NCBI GenBank assembly: GCA_012103325.1
Contig: WLWY01000011.1
Span: forward strand, 62,001-126,000
Length of the DNA stretch: 64,000 nucleotides
Direction of reading: 5' to 3'
DNA from: Alphaproteobacteria bacterium
GTDB taxonomy: Bacteria; Pseudomonadota; Alphaproteobacteria; UBA8366; GCA-2717185
Of the stretch, positions 26,426-35,540 are shown piece after piece (position 1 is the first letter of the stretch; the number at the start of each line of letters is the position of its first letter). A program made the translations under genes and the position numbers. The notes beneath the pieces are model-generated. The model saw only the letters and a list, made by a program, of their open reading frames with translations, did not search any database and was not told the DNA's origin.

Positions 26426-29400
26426 GACGCTTTCCCACCTAGTATCTTGCCGAGCCTGCTGAGTGCATCAGCCCATTCATCTTCATCCGACGGAACATCC
26501 ACAACAGTATAGTCCAAGTCCTCAAGCGTCTGTCGATCCGCCGCGGTCATGCCGAACAGCGCGACCAGCAAGTTCGCTTGCCAAGTGAGTTGCCACCCGG
26601 ATCCGGACCGCTTGATCTTGGCGGCAGGCAATCCGATCTCTTCGATAAGCGCTGACAGGCGGTCGATCGGTGCCTTTCCCCCGTTCTGCGCGGAAGCGGG
26701 CGATCCCAAGCCAGCAAGCAATCTAGTGGACCCCTCCGCGATCGCACAGAGCAACTCAAGCGCATCAGCATCACTTCGATCAATCAGTTCGTGCTCCGGT
26801 TGGTTGAAATAAGAAAGGAGGCAGCGGTAACACGCCAATACACAAGTCTCAGCACCTGCGTCTTTCAGATTACCCGCACTCCAGCGATCACCTTCTTTTT
26901 CGAAGTGCATCATCATGAGCGCCCGTCTCGCTGCACGGGCAAGTCCGTCCGACTCACGAACGATCCGTCCGAGAACTCCGGCGCCACCTTCAGTCGCCTC
27001 GTATATGAGAATTGCCCTTCTGTCTTCGCGGTCAGGCATAGGCTCGGCGAGTACTTCTCCTTCTTCAAGTTGATACTCCGTTACGATTCCGCGCAGCAGA
27101 GCGTACTGCACGACTGCCGCCGTCACCGGCGATTTAAAACCGTGCGTCGGCCGAAACAACACAGCATTTTTCCGATCTTCGACCATGGGAACGATACGTT
27201 GAGGTCGCGTCCGAGAAGGATCTGTCTCCGCCTCTTCCACCGCATCATCGGATTGATCTCGGTTTAACCAGAGGCCCGTACCCGGCTCTATCATAAAACC
27301 TAGCTCGTTGCGTTCCTTTCTTCGTCTGAGGCCTAGGTTCAGACGCTGAAGGGTTGCAGCTCCCGCATAGTCGGCGATCGCTACTTGTGTGCCGTCACTG
27401 GCCAAGATTTCGGCGCGGCCCACATCCCAATGGTCGCCTTTTCGCGCCCAGGCGAACGTCGTGACAATTTCGAAGCCCTGGCGTTGGCGTTCTTCATCAT
27501 TTGCCGTGATTTGCTCGGCGGGCCGCGTAGCAAGGTTTTCGATGCGTCGAACATCTCTGATCGGTCGCCAGCCTTCGGTTGTTCGACACGCGTGACACCG
27601 TTCTGGTTGTTCGGAATGCCGAGCGCCGCAAGCCTTGCAAAGCCATACGATCTCCGTCAATAACCGTCCGCCACCTTGGTCGTGCTCGGACGCCGGCAGT
27701 TGCGCCCGGACAACGCGATAAGCCCTTCCTTCATGATAAATGCGGCTATGCGGCCCAAACTCGGAGATCCCAACGAAACGTGGGCGCTGAACAAATGCCT
27801 GGCGGCGATCTCCGACTTGGCCAGGAATGAACGCCATAAGCGGCAAACGGGGAAAATTGTAACCAGGAAGGAAACCTTCCGTCGCCAAGTATCGGTATGT
27901 GTAAAAATCACTTCCCGCCGTCTCGCCACCCGAAAGCAGCGTGTCGATCTGACGTTGCGCCATTTGCTGGAGGCGGTCCGCCGCTTGACGCTCACGCCGG
28001 TCGGTAATGCCGAAATTGTCGAGGACGCGCCTCGCTTCATTGCGCTGCGCCTCGGCGGAAGAAAGAAGGCCCCGCCATCGATCGAACGTATGAGTGAAAC
28101 GGCTAGCTGCATCTTGTGCAATCCGCGTTGCCGCCTCTTGTGGCTTGCCAAACCAAGCCGGGCGTTGAGTCCCATGGTCGATTTCAAGTCGTTCGAAAAC
28201 GCGCGCCATGCGCGATTGCGCTTTGGCTACAAGGTCTGGACTGGAAATCGCGTCAGTAATCTCCGAACGTAGCGGCCGATCTTCCGGGCCAGTATCAAGC
28301 ACCTCGGCGATTCGCCCACTTAAAGGTTCGCCCATTTCCGCGAGCCAAATTGCGTGTAAGTGACTTTCGACTAACTCTTCATTAGCGAGGTCGATTGCCG
28401 GCGGTTGTACTACACCTTGAATCATGTCCGGCCGATGCGCGAAGAAATACTGATCGTGAGGACTTTGTGACGAACAGTAAGTCAACACAAGTGCAGCCGA
28501 ACCACCACGGCCGGCCCGGCCACTTCTTTGAGCATAATTGGCAGGAGTGGGGGGGACATTCCGGAGAAAGACAGCGTCAAGCTCGGAAATGTCTACGCCC
28601 AGTTCCATTGTTGGTGAACAGAAGAGAACTGGGAGGAAACGCGCCACTTCACCGTGATCGCGCAGAACTGCCCGGTCTTCGTTGAGCAACTCTTGCTCTT
28701 TCTCTCCCCACCGAAAGCGGCTCTCTCTGATCTTCCTGCGTTCCGTATCTACTTGAGCGGTATGTTCGCGAGCCTCATCGCCGAATAGTGTGCTACCACC
28801 TCGCTCAAGCTCGTTCGCCATAGTCATGTAGAGCACGCGAAAGAAGGCATTGCCCGTCTCGTCGGTCGGGAGACCTCGCGTAAAGCGGATACCCTCCACT
28901 GCGAGGCGGAAACCGCACGCATCACCTCCAACCGGTATTTCCGCAAACAGACCAGCACGTTGGAGAGCGCGAGCCATCGTGCGCAGCAAGGCATTGTGCC
29001 GGTCCATTTTGAGTCTTTGCCCGTGGACGTTACGCAGTGCCTTGCCAACTGCGCTTTGCACACCCGTTCGGACGAAACGTTCCGATTCGCGAAAGGTCCG
29101 GACGGTAGGCGGGCGGCCTACGACTAGCGTACTTGCCTCGCGGATCGTTTCATCCTCCGAAAACCCCCATGGAGGTGAAAGTCGCTGCCGACGCCGTTGC
29201 AGTTCTTCGAGACGTTCACGCGACAAAGCATCCGTTCTGACAGCTAATCCTGTCCGAGCCGCGTCAAGCAGTACGCGAAATGCCTTCTCTCGCATTTCGA
29301 CCCCAAGGCCCCTTAACGGAGCAAGATCGTCAACGAAACGGTTATCGTCGGCACACAACTCAAGCAATCCCGAATAGTGAACCGCAACCAGTCCCATTTG

Positions 29401-31662
29401 TTCAAGATTAGGAAACGTGTATCGCCAGCCCCGCCTTTGGTCGTACCAAAATCGGTGCGCGAGTATGGCTGCCAGATCGCTTTGCGCGTCGTTCAGCGCT
29501 TGCCCTTCCAGATCGGGATCGGCAAGCCATTCACCCGCTCTTTCTGGACGCGCGACATCAAAGCCCAAAATTGCGGCAACCGACCGTCCGACCACCGAAT
29601 CGGTCAGACCAGCCTCGCCAGCTGCTTCAAGGGCCGCAAGAACTGATCCGCGGAGCAGAGATATGAATATGAAATCGTTAAAATGGCCCGCTTGAAGAGC
29701 GGCGTCCTGACGATTGTCAGTGAAACCCAAGACTTTACGACGGAGAATTTCGCGCTGATGTTCCGGGTCTTTCATCCACCGGAGAATAGAGCTGACTAAA
29801 ACAGTTGTCGCTGAACTGCGACCTTCGGCCGACAGACCCGCCAAGCGATTGATATCGCGACCGTAAGAACGAACATCACCACACGCGGCGCAGAACCGAA
29901 ACTTGCCCGGTTGGAACCAAGCCGGAAAGCCTCCTGCTCCAACCGAACCGTCGAGGCAAACAAGATGCCGACGAAGGGCAGAAGCACGATACGCTCTCTT
30001 TAGTCGTAGCTCTCCAGATCGCGTTTCTTCGATCCAATCATCCGGATACTGACCAACTTCTCCTGTAAAGGACGCCATTTCGTCGTTCGTGACTGGCGTA
30101 AGAAAGCCGGCAACATCGGCGTCCTCCTCCACTTCGCCATCGTCGTTGGTTACAGGGGTGTCATCGATGTTTCGGGCAAAAAACGACGGTACGCCGTCTT
30201 CGACAACGAAACGAACGGGATGATGTTCCTGTCCACAATTTCGGCAGAAATACGTCGGAAACAGCCGCGCTCGTGTTTCTCTACCCGGGAGGAACACTTG
30301 GCCGTCAAAAGTGATATCCCGAATAGTTGGCGCTTCAATTGTGGCGAACAGCCTACCTGCTCCCGAAATGAAGCGATGAAGGCGCACTGGGAAAAACGCT
30401 GGACCCTCTCCTCCACCACGCTCAATCTCAGGTTTTCCTGCGGCTTCGAGCGCGATCTCAAGTTTTTTCCAACAAACCTCTACAGGAAGTCCGGCCTCCT
30501 CGGCGAGCTTCGAAGCTGCAGTCTCAAGATCGAGGGGAACCGCACGGCGAAGCAGAGCCCCGCTCTCGTCTTCATTTAGACCCAACGTCATTTCGATCCA
30601 GACCATGAACGGGTCGGTTTTGAGTTTGGCGTTTGACGCGCCCTCCGGGCCAAATCGCTTGACGGCCGCTTTCAGCTCTTCCCGTGCAAAGTCTGTTTTT
30701 GAGCGCGTCGGATCGGTTGACCGTTCCAGTGTCTCTGTCACGACGGAATCGGGCGAAATCTGGACTGCGAAAAGCGTGCTGGCGACTCTCGCCACCTTCT
30801 GGCGTCGCGTCGCCTCATCCCCCTCGCTATCGCTTGCCATTGTTGCGGACGTGCCAATGCACAAGAGCGGATGATCCGGACTTTCGAGTCGTTCCCGGAC
30901 GCGGCGTACCAACATCGCAACGTCCGCGCCTTGGCGACCACGGTAAGTATGGAGTTCATCCAAGACTAGAAATTCGAGGTTCTCGCAATTCGCGATAACA
31001 TCCTTATCCCGGTCACTTTGTCGGGTCAGGAGAAGTTCGAGCATCATGAAGTTCGTGAGCAATATGTCTGGCGCGTGCCGACGAACGCCCTCCCGCTTTT
31101 CTTCACTTTCTTGACCCGTAAAGAGTTTGAAAGTTACTTTCTGTTCGAAGCCTGATCCTCTTACTCTTTTGTCAAGTTCCTCAAGTTGACTGTTGGCAAG
31201 CGCGTTCATTGGATAGACCACGATCGCCCTAGTCCTAGGAGGACTGCCTGCTGCTTTAGCTTTCAGGATGTGATCAATAATTGGCAGAAAATAACAAAGA
31301 GACTTCCCAGAACCTGTGCCGGTCGTAACAACGAAACTTTCGCGTTGATTTGCAAGTGTAACCGCATCGAGCTGATGTTTGTGGAGCGTAAGCGAACGAT
31401 CCTCTACCCCGGTAGGGGATGAGTCATCTCGAAAAATTTCAGCACACCCTGGATGCAGTTCGTTTTCATTTACCAGCTGTTTAACTGATTCTCCTGACCG
31501 GAACCGTGGATTAATTTGGACCATTGGTTCAGGCCAGAATTGACCACCCGCATATGCCTGGTCGAGTTTTGTACGCAGATCATCCGCACGAATATCCGTA
31601 AAGGACCGAGCAAATGTCATGTAGTCTTCGACAACATAACGATCCAAATCAAAGACTGTCAT
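26422..31662 (-). CDS. Large SF2 helicase with DUF1998-type C-terminus
   Basis: The protein is 1,746 residues. The helicase core has TTGTGSGKS (Walker A, 113-121), LLTNFMMLELLL, VLDELHTYRG (DELH, 235-238), CIGTSATMAS, ILRRKVLGFTDNRQDAALQA, and near residue 1,030 FCSPTMELGVDISELD and QRSGRAGRGG. Cys pairs FCRNCG, FCAACG and LCKACG...CHAC look zinc-binding. The C-terminus has YEATEGGAGVLGRI and CVLACYRCLLSYFNQPEHEL, the DUF1998 cysteine cluster. Related proteins are DrmA plus DrmB of DISARM, DruE of Druantia and DpdJ. Here helicase and DUF1998 are one chain. It is first in the operon, with GAAGGTGATAA before the ATG. Confidence 0.75.
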   Translation of the reverse strand: MTVFDLDRYVVEDYMTFARSFTDIRADDLRTKLDQAYAGGQFWPEPMVQINPRFRSGESVKQLVNENELHPGCAEIFRDDSSPTGVEDRSLTLHKHQLDAVTLANQRESFVVTTGTGSGKSLCYFLPIIDHILKAKAAGSPPRTRAIVVYPMNALANSQLEELDKRVRGSGFEQKVTFKLFTGQESEEKREGVRRHAPDILLTNFMMLELLLTRQSDRDKDVIANCENLEFLVLDELHTYRGRQGADVAMLVRRVRERLESPDHPLLCIGTSATMASDSEGDEATRRQKVARVASTLFAVQISPDSVVTETLERSTDPTRSKTDFAREELKAAVKRFGPEGASNAKLKTDPFMVWIEMTLGLNEDESGALLRRAVPLDLETAASKLAEEAGLPVEVCWKKLEIALEAAGKPEIERGGGEGPAFFPVRLHRFISGAGRLFATIEAPTIRDITFDGQVFLPGRETRARLFPTYFCRNCGQEHHPVRFVVEDGVPSFFARNIDDTPVTNDDGEVEEDADVAGFLTPVTNDEMASFTGEVGQYPDDWIEETRSGELRLKRAYRASALRRHLVCLDGSVGAGGFPAWFQPGKFRFCAACGDVRSYGRDINRLAGLSAEGRSSATTVLVSSILRWMKDPEHQREILRRKVLGFTDNRQDAALQAGHFNDFIFISLLRGSVLAALEAAGEAGLTDSVVGRSVAAILGFDVARPERAGEWLADPDLEGQALNDAQSDLAAILAHRFWYDQRRGWRYTFPNLEQMGLVAVHYSGLLELCADDNRFVDDLAPLRGLGVEMREKAFRVLLDAARTGLAVRTDALSRERLEELQRRRQRLSPPWGFSEDETIREASTLVVGRPPTVRTFRESERFVRTGVQSAVGKALRNVHGQRLKMDRHNALLRTMARALQRAGLFAEIPVGGDACGFRLAVEGIRFTRGLPTDETGNAFFRVLYMTMANELERGGSTLFGDEAREHTAQVDTERRKIRESRFRWGEKEQELLNEDRAVLRDHGEVARFLPVLFCSPTMELGVDISELDAVFLRNVPPTPANYAQRSGRAGRGGSAALVLTYCSSQSPHDQYFFAHRPDMIQGVVQPPAIDLANEELVESHLHAIWLAEMGEPLSGRIAEVLDTGPEDRPLRSEITDAISSPDLVAKAQSRMARVFERLEIDHGTQRPAWFGKPQEAATRIAQDAASRFTHTFDRWRGLLSSAEAQRNEARRVLDNFGITDRRERQAADRLQQMAQRQIDTLLSGGETAGSDFYTYRYLATEGFLPGYNFPRLPLMAFIPGQVGDRRQAFVQRPRFVGISEFGPHSRIYHEGRAYRVVRAQLPASEHDQGGGRLLTEIVWLCKACGARHSEQPERCHACRTTEGWRPIRDVRRIENLATRPAEQITANDEERQRQGFEIVTTFAWARKGDHWDVGRAEILASDGTQVAIADYAGAATLQRLNLGLRRRKERNELGFMIEPGTGLWLNRDQSDDAVEEAETDPSRTRPQRIVPMVEDRKNAVLFRPTHGFKSPVTAAVVQYALLRGIVTEYQLEEGEVLAEPMPDREDRRAILIYEATEGGAGVLGRIVRESDGLARAARRALMMMHFEKEGDRWSAGNLKDAGAETCVLACYRCLLSYFNQPEHELIDRSDADALELLCAIAEGSTRLLAGLGSPASAQNGGKAPIDRLSALIEEIGLPAAKIKRSGSGWQLTWQANLLVALFGMTAADRQTLEDLDYTVVDVPSDEDEWADALSRLGKILGGKAS

Positions 31663-31935
31663 TTATCACCTTCATCTAAGACGTTCTGTGTCTATGATTT
31701 TTTAAATTATCAAGTTTCTAGATAAAGTCTCAGAAACAACCCCTCAAACACTAAAACGGGAAACGTAGGAGCATCGGCCCCCTCGGCGTAGCCGACACCA
31801 GCAGTCCTTCGGATCTCACATTATTCAATACATGGCGAACACAGCGTTGTCACGTTAAGCGCTCTGACCTCGATCTTTCTGCCGTGCAGCAACCAGGATC
31901 CCGATAATCTCCTTGACACGTTATCGCTTTCCACC
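31663..31935. promoter_or_regulatory. Upstream region of the defence operon
   Basis: No gene is seen. The 80 bases before the large helicase gene are AT-rich, with runs such as TTGATAATTTAAAAAATC on the coding strand, fitting a promoter, but no clear -35/-10 pair stands out. Further from the gene, the pieces TTGTCACGTTAAG (near 31850) and TTGACACGTTA (near 31914) resemble the inverted-repeat ends of the IS6 element at 45.7-46.5 kb and may be IS scars. Confidence 0.35.
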
Positions 31936-32740
31936 GGCACTGTCAGAGGAACGTGGGCGTGCCAGAAAATTCGGGTCGCCTGTGGTTTCAAGCGGCAATT
32001 TGACGCCATTCAGCGAGGGCGGCCGATCGGCTGAGTTTGAAGTTTTGGCGGCTGTGAAGATGACGTTCCTGGTTAAAATGGTTGTGGACCGAAGCGTGGA
32101 TTGAGGCGATTTTCTGGAGAGATTTCGCACTCCTGAACTTTGCCATCGCGCGCTCTCGTCGCCGGAACGGCTGGTGTGAATTTTCGGCTCGATTGTTCAG
32201 CCAGCGACCGGTCTCCTGGCGCTTGGCGTTTCCGATGATTTTCATTGCCGCCGGGTAGGACCGAAGCAGATCTGTCACGATCACTTCCGGGCGACCGTAT
32301 CGTTTCATCGCTTTGCGCAAAAACTTCAAAGCAGCCTTGCAATCCCGCCGTTTGGTGACGAATGACTCCAGCACTTCGCCTTTGTGATCGACGGCTCGCC
32401 AGAGGTAGTGCGTTTCGCCATTGATCCGCACGAAAACCTCGTCCAAATGCCAGCGCCAAGATGAAAACATTCGATGATGATAGCGCCGTTTTCGAATCTC
32501 CGCCGCAAATATCGGGCCGAACCGGTTCCACCAGGCGCGAACCGTTTCATGGCTAATATCGATGCCGCGTTCGTGCAGCAAATCTTCGACCTGCCGCGGC
32601 GAAAGCGGATACCGGACATACATCATCACAGCCAAGCGAATGATCTCGGGGGACGTCTTGAAATATCGGAAGGGGTTTCTCATCCCAAAACGTAGCGAAA
32701 CCGCGACCTTTAGCTCAAGCCCGTTTCCTCTGACAGCCCC
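31936..32740 (-). mobile_element. IS6-family insertion sequence
   Basis: The element is about 805 bp, bounded by inverted repeats GGCACTGTCAGAGGAA (31936-31951) and, read from the other end, GGGGCTGTCAGAGGAA (32725-32740), which differ at two positions. It holds one transposase gene. No 8-bp target duplication is seen. Its right end abuts a fragment of a different IS6 copy, so this is a nested insertion or recombination joint. Confidence 0.75.
31988..32683 (-). CDS. IS6-family transposase
   Basis: I start at the ATG at 32683 (MRNPFRYFKTSPEIIRLAVM), giving 231 residues, the usual length for IS6/IS26. The open frame extends 117 bases further, but that part lies outside the inverted repeat in another IS fragment. 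Motifs: a helix-turn-helix (LSPRQVEDLLHERGIDISHE), WHLDEVFVRI (first Asp), VIVTDLLRSY (second Asp) and NNRAENSHQPFRRRE (Glu), the DDE set. IS6 enzymes make cointegrates and so tend to scatter flanking copies, as seen in this window. Confidence 0.85.
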   Translation of the reverse strand: MRNPFRYFKTSPEIIRLAVMMYVRYPLSPRQVEDLLHERGIDISHETVRAWWNRFGPIFAAEIRKRRYHHRMFSSWRWHLDEVFVRINGETHYLWRAVDHKGEVLESFVTKRRDCKAALKFLRKAMKRYGRPEVIVTDLLRSYPAAMKIIGNAKRQETGRWLNNRAENSHQPFRRRERAMAKFRSAKSLQKIASIHASVHNHFNQERHLHSRQNFKLSRSAALAEWRQIAA

Positions 32741-32998
32741 AGCGTTAGTGCTCACTGGCACCTTGACGAGATGGTCATCAAGATCCGAGGCCGAAAACAT
32801 TGGCTGTGGCGGGCGGTTGATGACGAAGACAAGGTGCTCGACTTCCTGGTTCAGCCACGGTGCTGCGCTCGATCGGCGAGGCGATTGTTGCGAAAGCTGT
32901 TAAAGAAGCATGGCTTAGTACCGAAACGCATCACCACCGACAAATTCAAATCCTATGCCGTCACCATTCGCAAAGAGCGGCCGTTAACGTGTCAATGC
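32741..32998 (+). pseudogene. Fragment of a second IS6 transposase
   Basis: On the plus strand the fragment reads WHLDEMVIKIRGRKHWLWRA, then VDDEDKVLDFLVQ, RLLRKLLKKHG and TTDKFKSYAVTIRKER. It closely matches the transposase at 45.76-46.39 kb. The N-terminal domain and the final Asn-Arg-Ala-Glu region are missing. It ends directly at TTAACGTGTCAATGC, the inverted-repeat sequence of that other element, so an internal deletion joined the gene to the IS end. Confidence 0.75.
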
Positions 32999-33000
32999 AA

Positions 33001-33078
33001 TGTCAGGTGTTCTGGTCGTCCAGTCATCCGTCCCGCAAAAGGAAGATGCGGTCAAAGCAGTCGAATGTCTCGCTGGTA
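33001..33078 (-). pseudogene. 3' scrap of an ABC-transporter ATPase gene
   Basis: On the minus strand this reads FDCFDRIFLLRDG, a stop, then LDDQNT and a stop. It matches the end of the ABC ATPase at the right edge (FDRFDRIFHLRDGRLDDQNT). The first 66 bases align without gaps to 63495-63560 with seven differences. It is a short relic of a paralogous or recombined copy. Confidence 0.65.
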
Positions 33079-33084
33079 TCGTGA

Positions 33085-33127
33085 TCGGTAGTGAGGGTAG
33101 GATTTAAATCTACGACCTTCAGGTCAT
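33085..33127 (-). pseudogene. Degenerate 3' part of initiator tRNA-Met
   Basis: The minus strand reads ATGACCTGAAGGTCGTAG, then ATTTAAATCCTAC, then CCTCACTACCGA. This follows the end of alphaproteobacterial tRNA-fMet: the CAT anticodon edge, the anticodon-stem end and variable loop (ACCTGAAGGTCGTAGG), the T arm (GGTTCAAATCCTAC) and the acceptor end. About five in six positions agree by eye. No 5' half is present in the flanking sequence. Such 3' tRNA fragments are what integrative elements leave at attachment sites. Confidence 0.5.
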
Positions 33128-33130
33128 CGG

Positions 33131-33464
33131 TTCGATAGTTTGGAAAGTTCACTACGTCATATCAATATGTTAACCCTGAACGACGTACGAAAGTCGCAAA
33201 TAAATTGCATCGAGATGCGCACGGAATTCTTGGAATTGAGCGGCATTTGCGGGAATGGGTGATAAACGGCCGACAATTCTCGTGATACCAAGCAATCCAT
33301 TCGCTTTGGCCACCTGGTTCGCTCATCAAACCTGACGAACTCGGCTCGCCGTCAAGTTTTGATTAGGGACGGAGAAAACAAAGTGGGCATTCTAAGCGAC
33401 AAACAAGTAAGGTTTCCCAAGGTTCGGTCGATATTTGTTTTGGATCGTTCATAGGCCAGACTGA
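33131..33464. other. Spacer upstream of the LysR gene
   Basis: No gene or clear structure is seen in 334 bases. It should hold the lysR promoter. The sequence TTTGTTTTGGATCGTTCATAG just upstream of the ATG contains no strong Shine-Dalgarno sequence. Confidence 0.4.
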
Positions 33465-34370
33465 ATGAATGTCAAAGACCTGCAAACGTTCGTAACCGTC
33501 GTTCAGTCGGGAACCGTAACAGCCGCTGCAACTAAGTTGTTTCTGACCCAGCCTGCGGTCAGCAAAATCATTAGCGGCTTGGAAAATGAGCTGGAATTTG
33601 CGCTATTCGAGCGTCGTAAGCGCCGCCTCGAATTAACACAGGAAGGCGTCGCCTTTCTGGCCGAAGTCGAAAGTATGTTGAGCCGGTTCGACGAGCTCAC
33701 CGATACGGCAGCTAACATCCGCCAAGGCCGGTTTTCGCGAGTCCGGATCGTCGCCATGCCGACGCTCGCCTACGGTCTTCTCCCAACGGCGTTGAAAGCC
33801 TTTAGAGACAGGCACGACGACGCCTTGATCTCGGTCGAAGTCAGCAACCGCTCGGAGGTCGCCAGATGGGTCGCAACCCGTCAGTTCGACATCGGACTTG
33901 TCGCCTTGCCCGTTGCAAATCCGGCCGTTCTGTCCGAGCCTTTCATCAAGACGAAAACACTCGCCGCCCTGCCCGCGGGGCACCGGTTGGCGAGCAGAAA
34001 ATCGATAGAGCTCGACGATTTGGCCGGCGAGTCACTGGTCGGTCTGAGCTCTGACTCCGTCATGCAACGGCGCATCAACCGGCAGATCTCAGACAGTGCG
34101 AATAAAGCCACCCTGATGATAGACACAACGTCTCTTTTTGCGGTTTGTAACTTCGTCGCTTGCGGACATGGCTGCGGTGTCGTCGATCCGTTCACGGCCT
34201 TTGCAGCGAGATCGGACCGGATAGCGTTTGTGCCCCTTGACGCGGAAATCACCCTGGAATACGGCCTCGTCAAACAGAAGGGCCGGGCGCCCGCACCAAT
34301 GGTCGAGGAGCTTTCGGCAACCATCCAGGAACATGCTTTCGCAGTGGTTCAAAAAGACCTATTGGCGTGA
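33465..34370 (+). CDS. LysR-family transcriptional regulator
   Basis: The protein is 301 residues, normal for the family. Residues 1-60 are the LysR winged helix-turn-helix (DLQTFVTVVQSGTVTAAATK, LFLTQPAVSKIISGLENELE, LFERRKRRLELTQEG). The rest is the periplasmic-binding-protein-like effector domain (RVRIVAMPTLAYGLLPTALK, FDIGLVALP, CGHGCGVVDPF). It probably controls the convergent peptide/D-amino acid operon whose last gene ends four bases away, although LysR genes more often lie upstream and divergent. The inducer cannot be predicted. Confidence 0.85.
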   Translation: MNVKDLQTFVTVVQSGTVTAAATKLFLTQPAVSKIISGLENELEFALFERRKRRLELTQEGVAFLAEVESMLSRFDELTDTAANIRQGRFSRVRIVAMPTLAYGLLPTALKAFRDRHDDALISVEVSNRSEVARWVATRQFDIGLVALPVANPAVLSEPFIKTKTLAALPAGHRLASRKSIELDDLAGESLVGLSSDSVMQRRINRQISDSANKATLMIDTTSLFAVCNFVACGHGCGVVDPFTAFAARSDRIAFVPLDAEITLEYGLVKQKGRAPAPMVEELSATIQEHAFAVVQKDLLA

Positions 34371-34373
34371 CCA

Positions 34374-35540
34374 TCAGGATGAAGACTCGGTAATTTCCAG
34401 CATTCGAAACCCGCCGGTCGCACGATCGGATTTCCGATAACCGGTCTTAAGGCCAACCTGATTTGTGATATCCGCCATATAGCGGGTCATCTTCTCGCCT
34501 TCGGAGCTCGCGACGTCAACGGGGACAGGCTGGTTTTTTTCGTTGATCATACATGGGATCAAATACCGGTTCGTGCATGAGGCTTCATTGAATACACAAA
34601 CCGCGATCGCCGTCATTCTGGCGTCCGGATGGAACGGCAGAAGCGGATACCCCGCTCTGGGATAAATCGCATAGTCACCGGACTTCTTCAGCGTCTCGAT
34701 ACGCTGTGGACCGAGGGCTTGCTCCAAACCGGCCATATCGAAGGCAAAATGGCTGAGACCATAGAAAATGGGTTTGCCTTTATAAACCTCGACGGCCCGC
34801 AACAGATGATGGTGATGACCAAGGATAATATCGGCGCCAAAATCGATAGCCGCGCGCCCATAACTGAACTCGTAATCCATCAGTTCCGCAGGACGGATGG
34901 ATTTCCCCCAATGAAAACTGACCGCAAGTGTGTCGCACTCCGCACCTGCAGATGTAATAAGTCCCTCCAGCGCGGCAAGATCTTCACGAAACGGGAAGGT
35001 ATGAACGCTGGGGTCCGCACCTGGCTCAACCCGCCCGAAGGCTTCCGGGTGAATGAAATAGTGAGTGTGCGCCCGCATGGCGGCAATGCCAGGCACAGTT
35101 GCTCGGGCCTCGTAGCCCGCCGGAAATACCGATGCAAATGCGAGGAAACCGACCTTTCGCCCCGCTGCATGTATGAAAGCGGGTTTTCGCGCCGCCGCTA
35201 TATTCTCTCCGGCGCCGACGGTCGAAATGTCCATGTCTGCGAGTGTACGAACGGTTTCCGTCAAACCATCATGCGATGCGTCAACGGCGTGGTTGTTGGC
35301 TAGAGACATCACATTGAAACCTGCCGTCCGAAGCAGACTCGCCCGATCCGGAGTAGCGATCAGACTGAACCCGCTGGCGGTTGGCGTCGTACCTAATCTG
35401 GAGGCATACGCACCCTCACAGTTTCCGAAAACGATGTCCGATGCGTCGAAAATTGGCTGAACGAATTCGAATGCGTCAACGTTGTTCTCGTGATTGAGGA
35501 ACACGTCACCGACGGCCGCGAGTGTCCATGAATCACCCAT
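34374..35540 (-). CDS. CapA-like (PGA_cap) metallophosphatase-fold protein
   Basis: The protein is 388 residues with the CapA/PgsA motif series: AVGDVFLNHE, FGNCEGAYASRLG, SLANNHAVDASHDG, SFHWGKSIR, and ILGHHHHLLRAVEVYKGKPI with FYGLSHFAFDM. CapA proteins have a calcineurin-like metal-binding fold and were first linked to poly-gamma-glutamate capsules. Many family members in transport operons are uncharacterised. It has no obvious signal peptide, unlike capsule CapA, so it is probably cytoplasmic. It is the last gene of the peptide operon, overlapping the ATPase gene before it by eight bases. Action on D-glutamyl peptides is plausible but unproven. Confidence 0.75.
   Translation of the reverse strand: MGDSWTLAAVGDVFLNHENNVDAFEFVQPIFDASDIVFGNCEGAYASRLGTTPTASGFSLIATPDRASLLRTAGFNVMSLANNHAVDASHDGLTETVRTLADMDISTVGAGENIAAARKPAFIHAAGRKVGFLAFASVFPAGYEARATVPGIAAMRAHTHYFIHPEAFGRVEPGADPSVHTFPFREDLAALEGLITSAGAECDTLAVSFHWGKSIRPAELMDYEFSYGRAAIDFGADIILGHHHHLLRAVEVYKGKPIFYGLSHFAFDMAGLEQALGPQRIETLKKSGDYAIYPRAGYPLLPFHPDARMTAIAVCVFNEASCTNRYLIPCMINEKNQPVPVDVASSEGEKMTRYMADITNQVGLKTGYRKSDRATGGFRMLEITESSS

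Noticed and set aside
16290-31662. Assignment of the defence operon as BREX
   Set aside because: A PglX-like methyltransferase is present, but no PglZ phosphatase or BrxC/PglY ATPase gene is visible.
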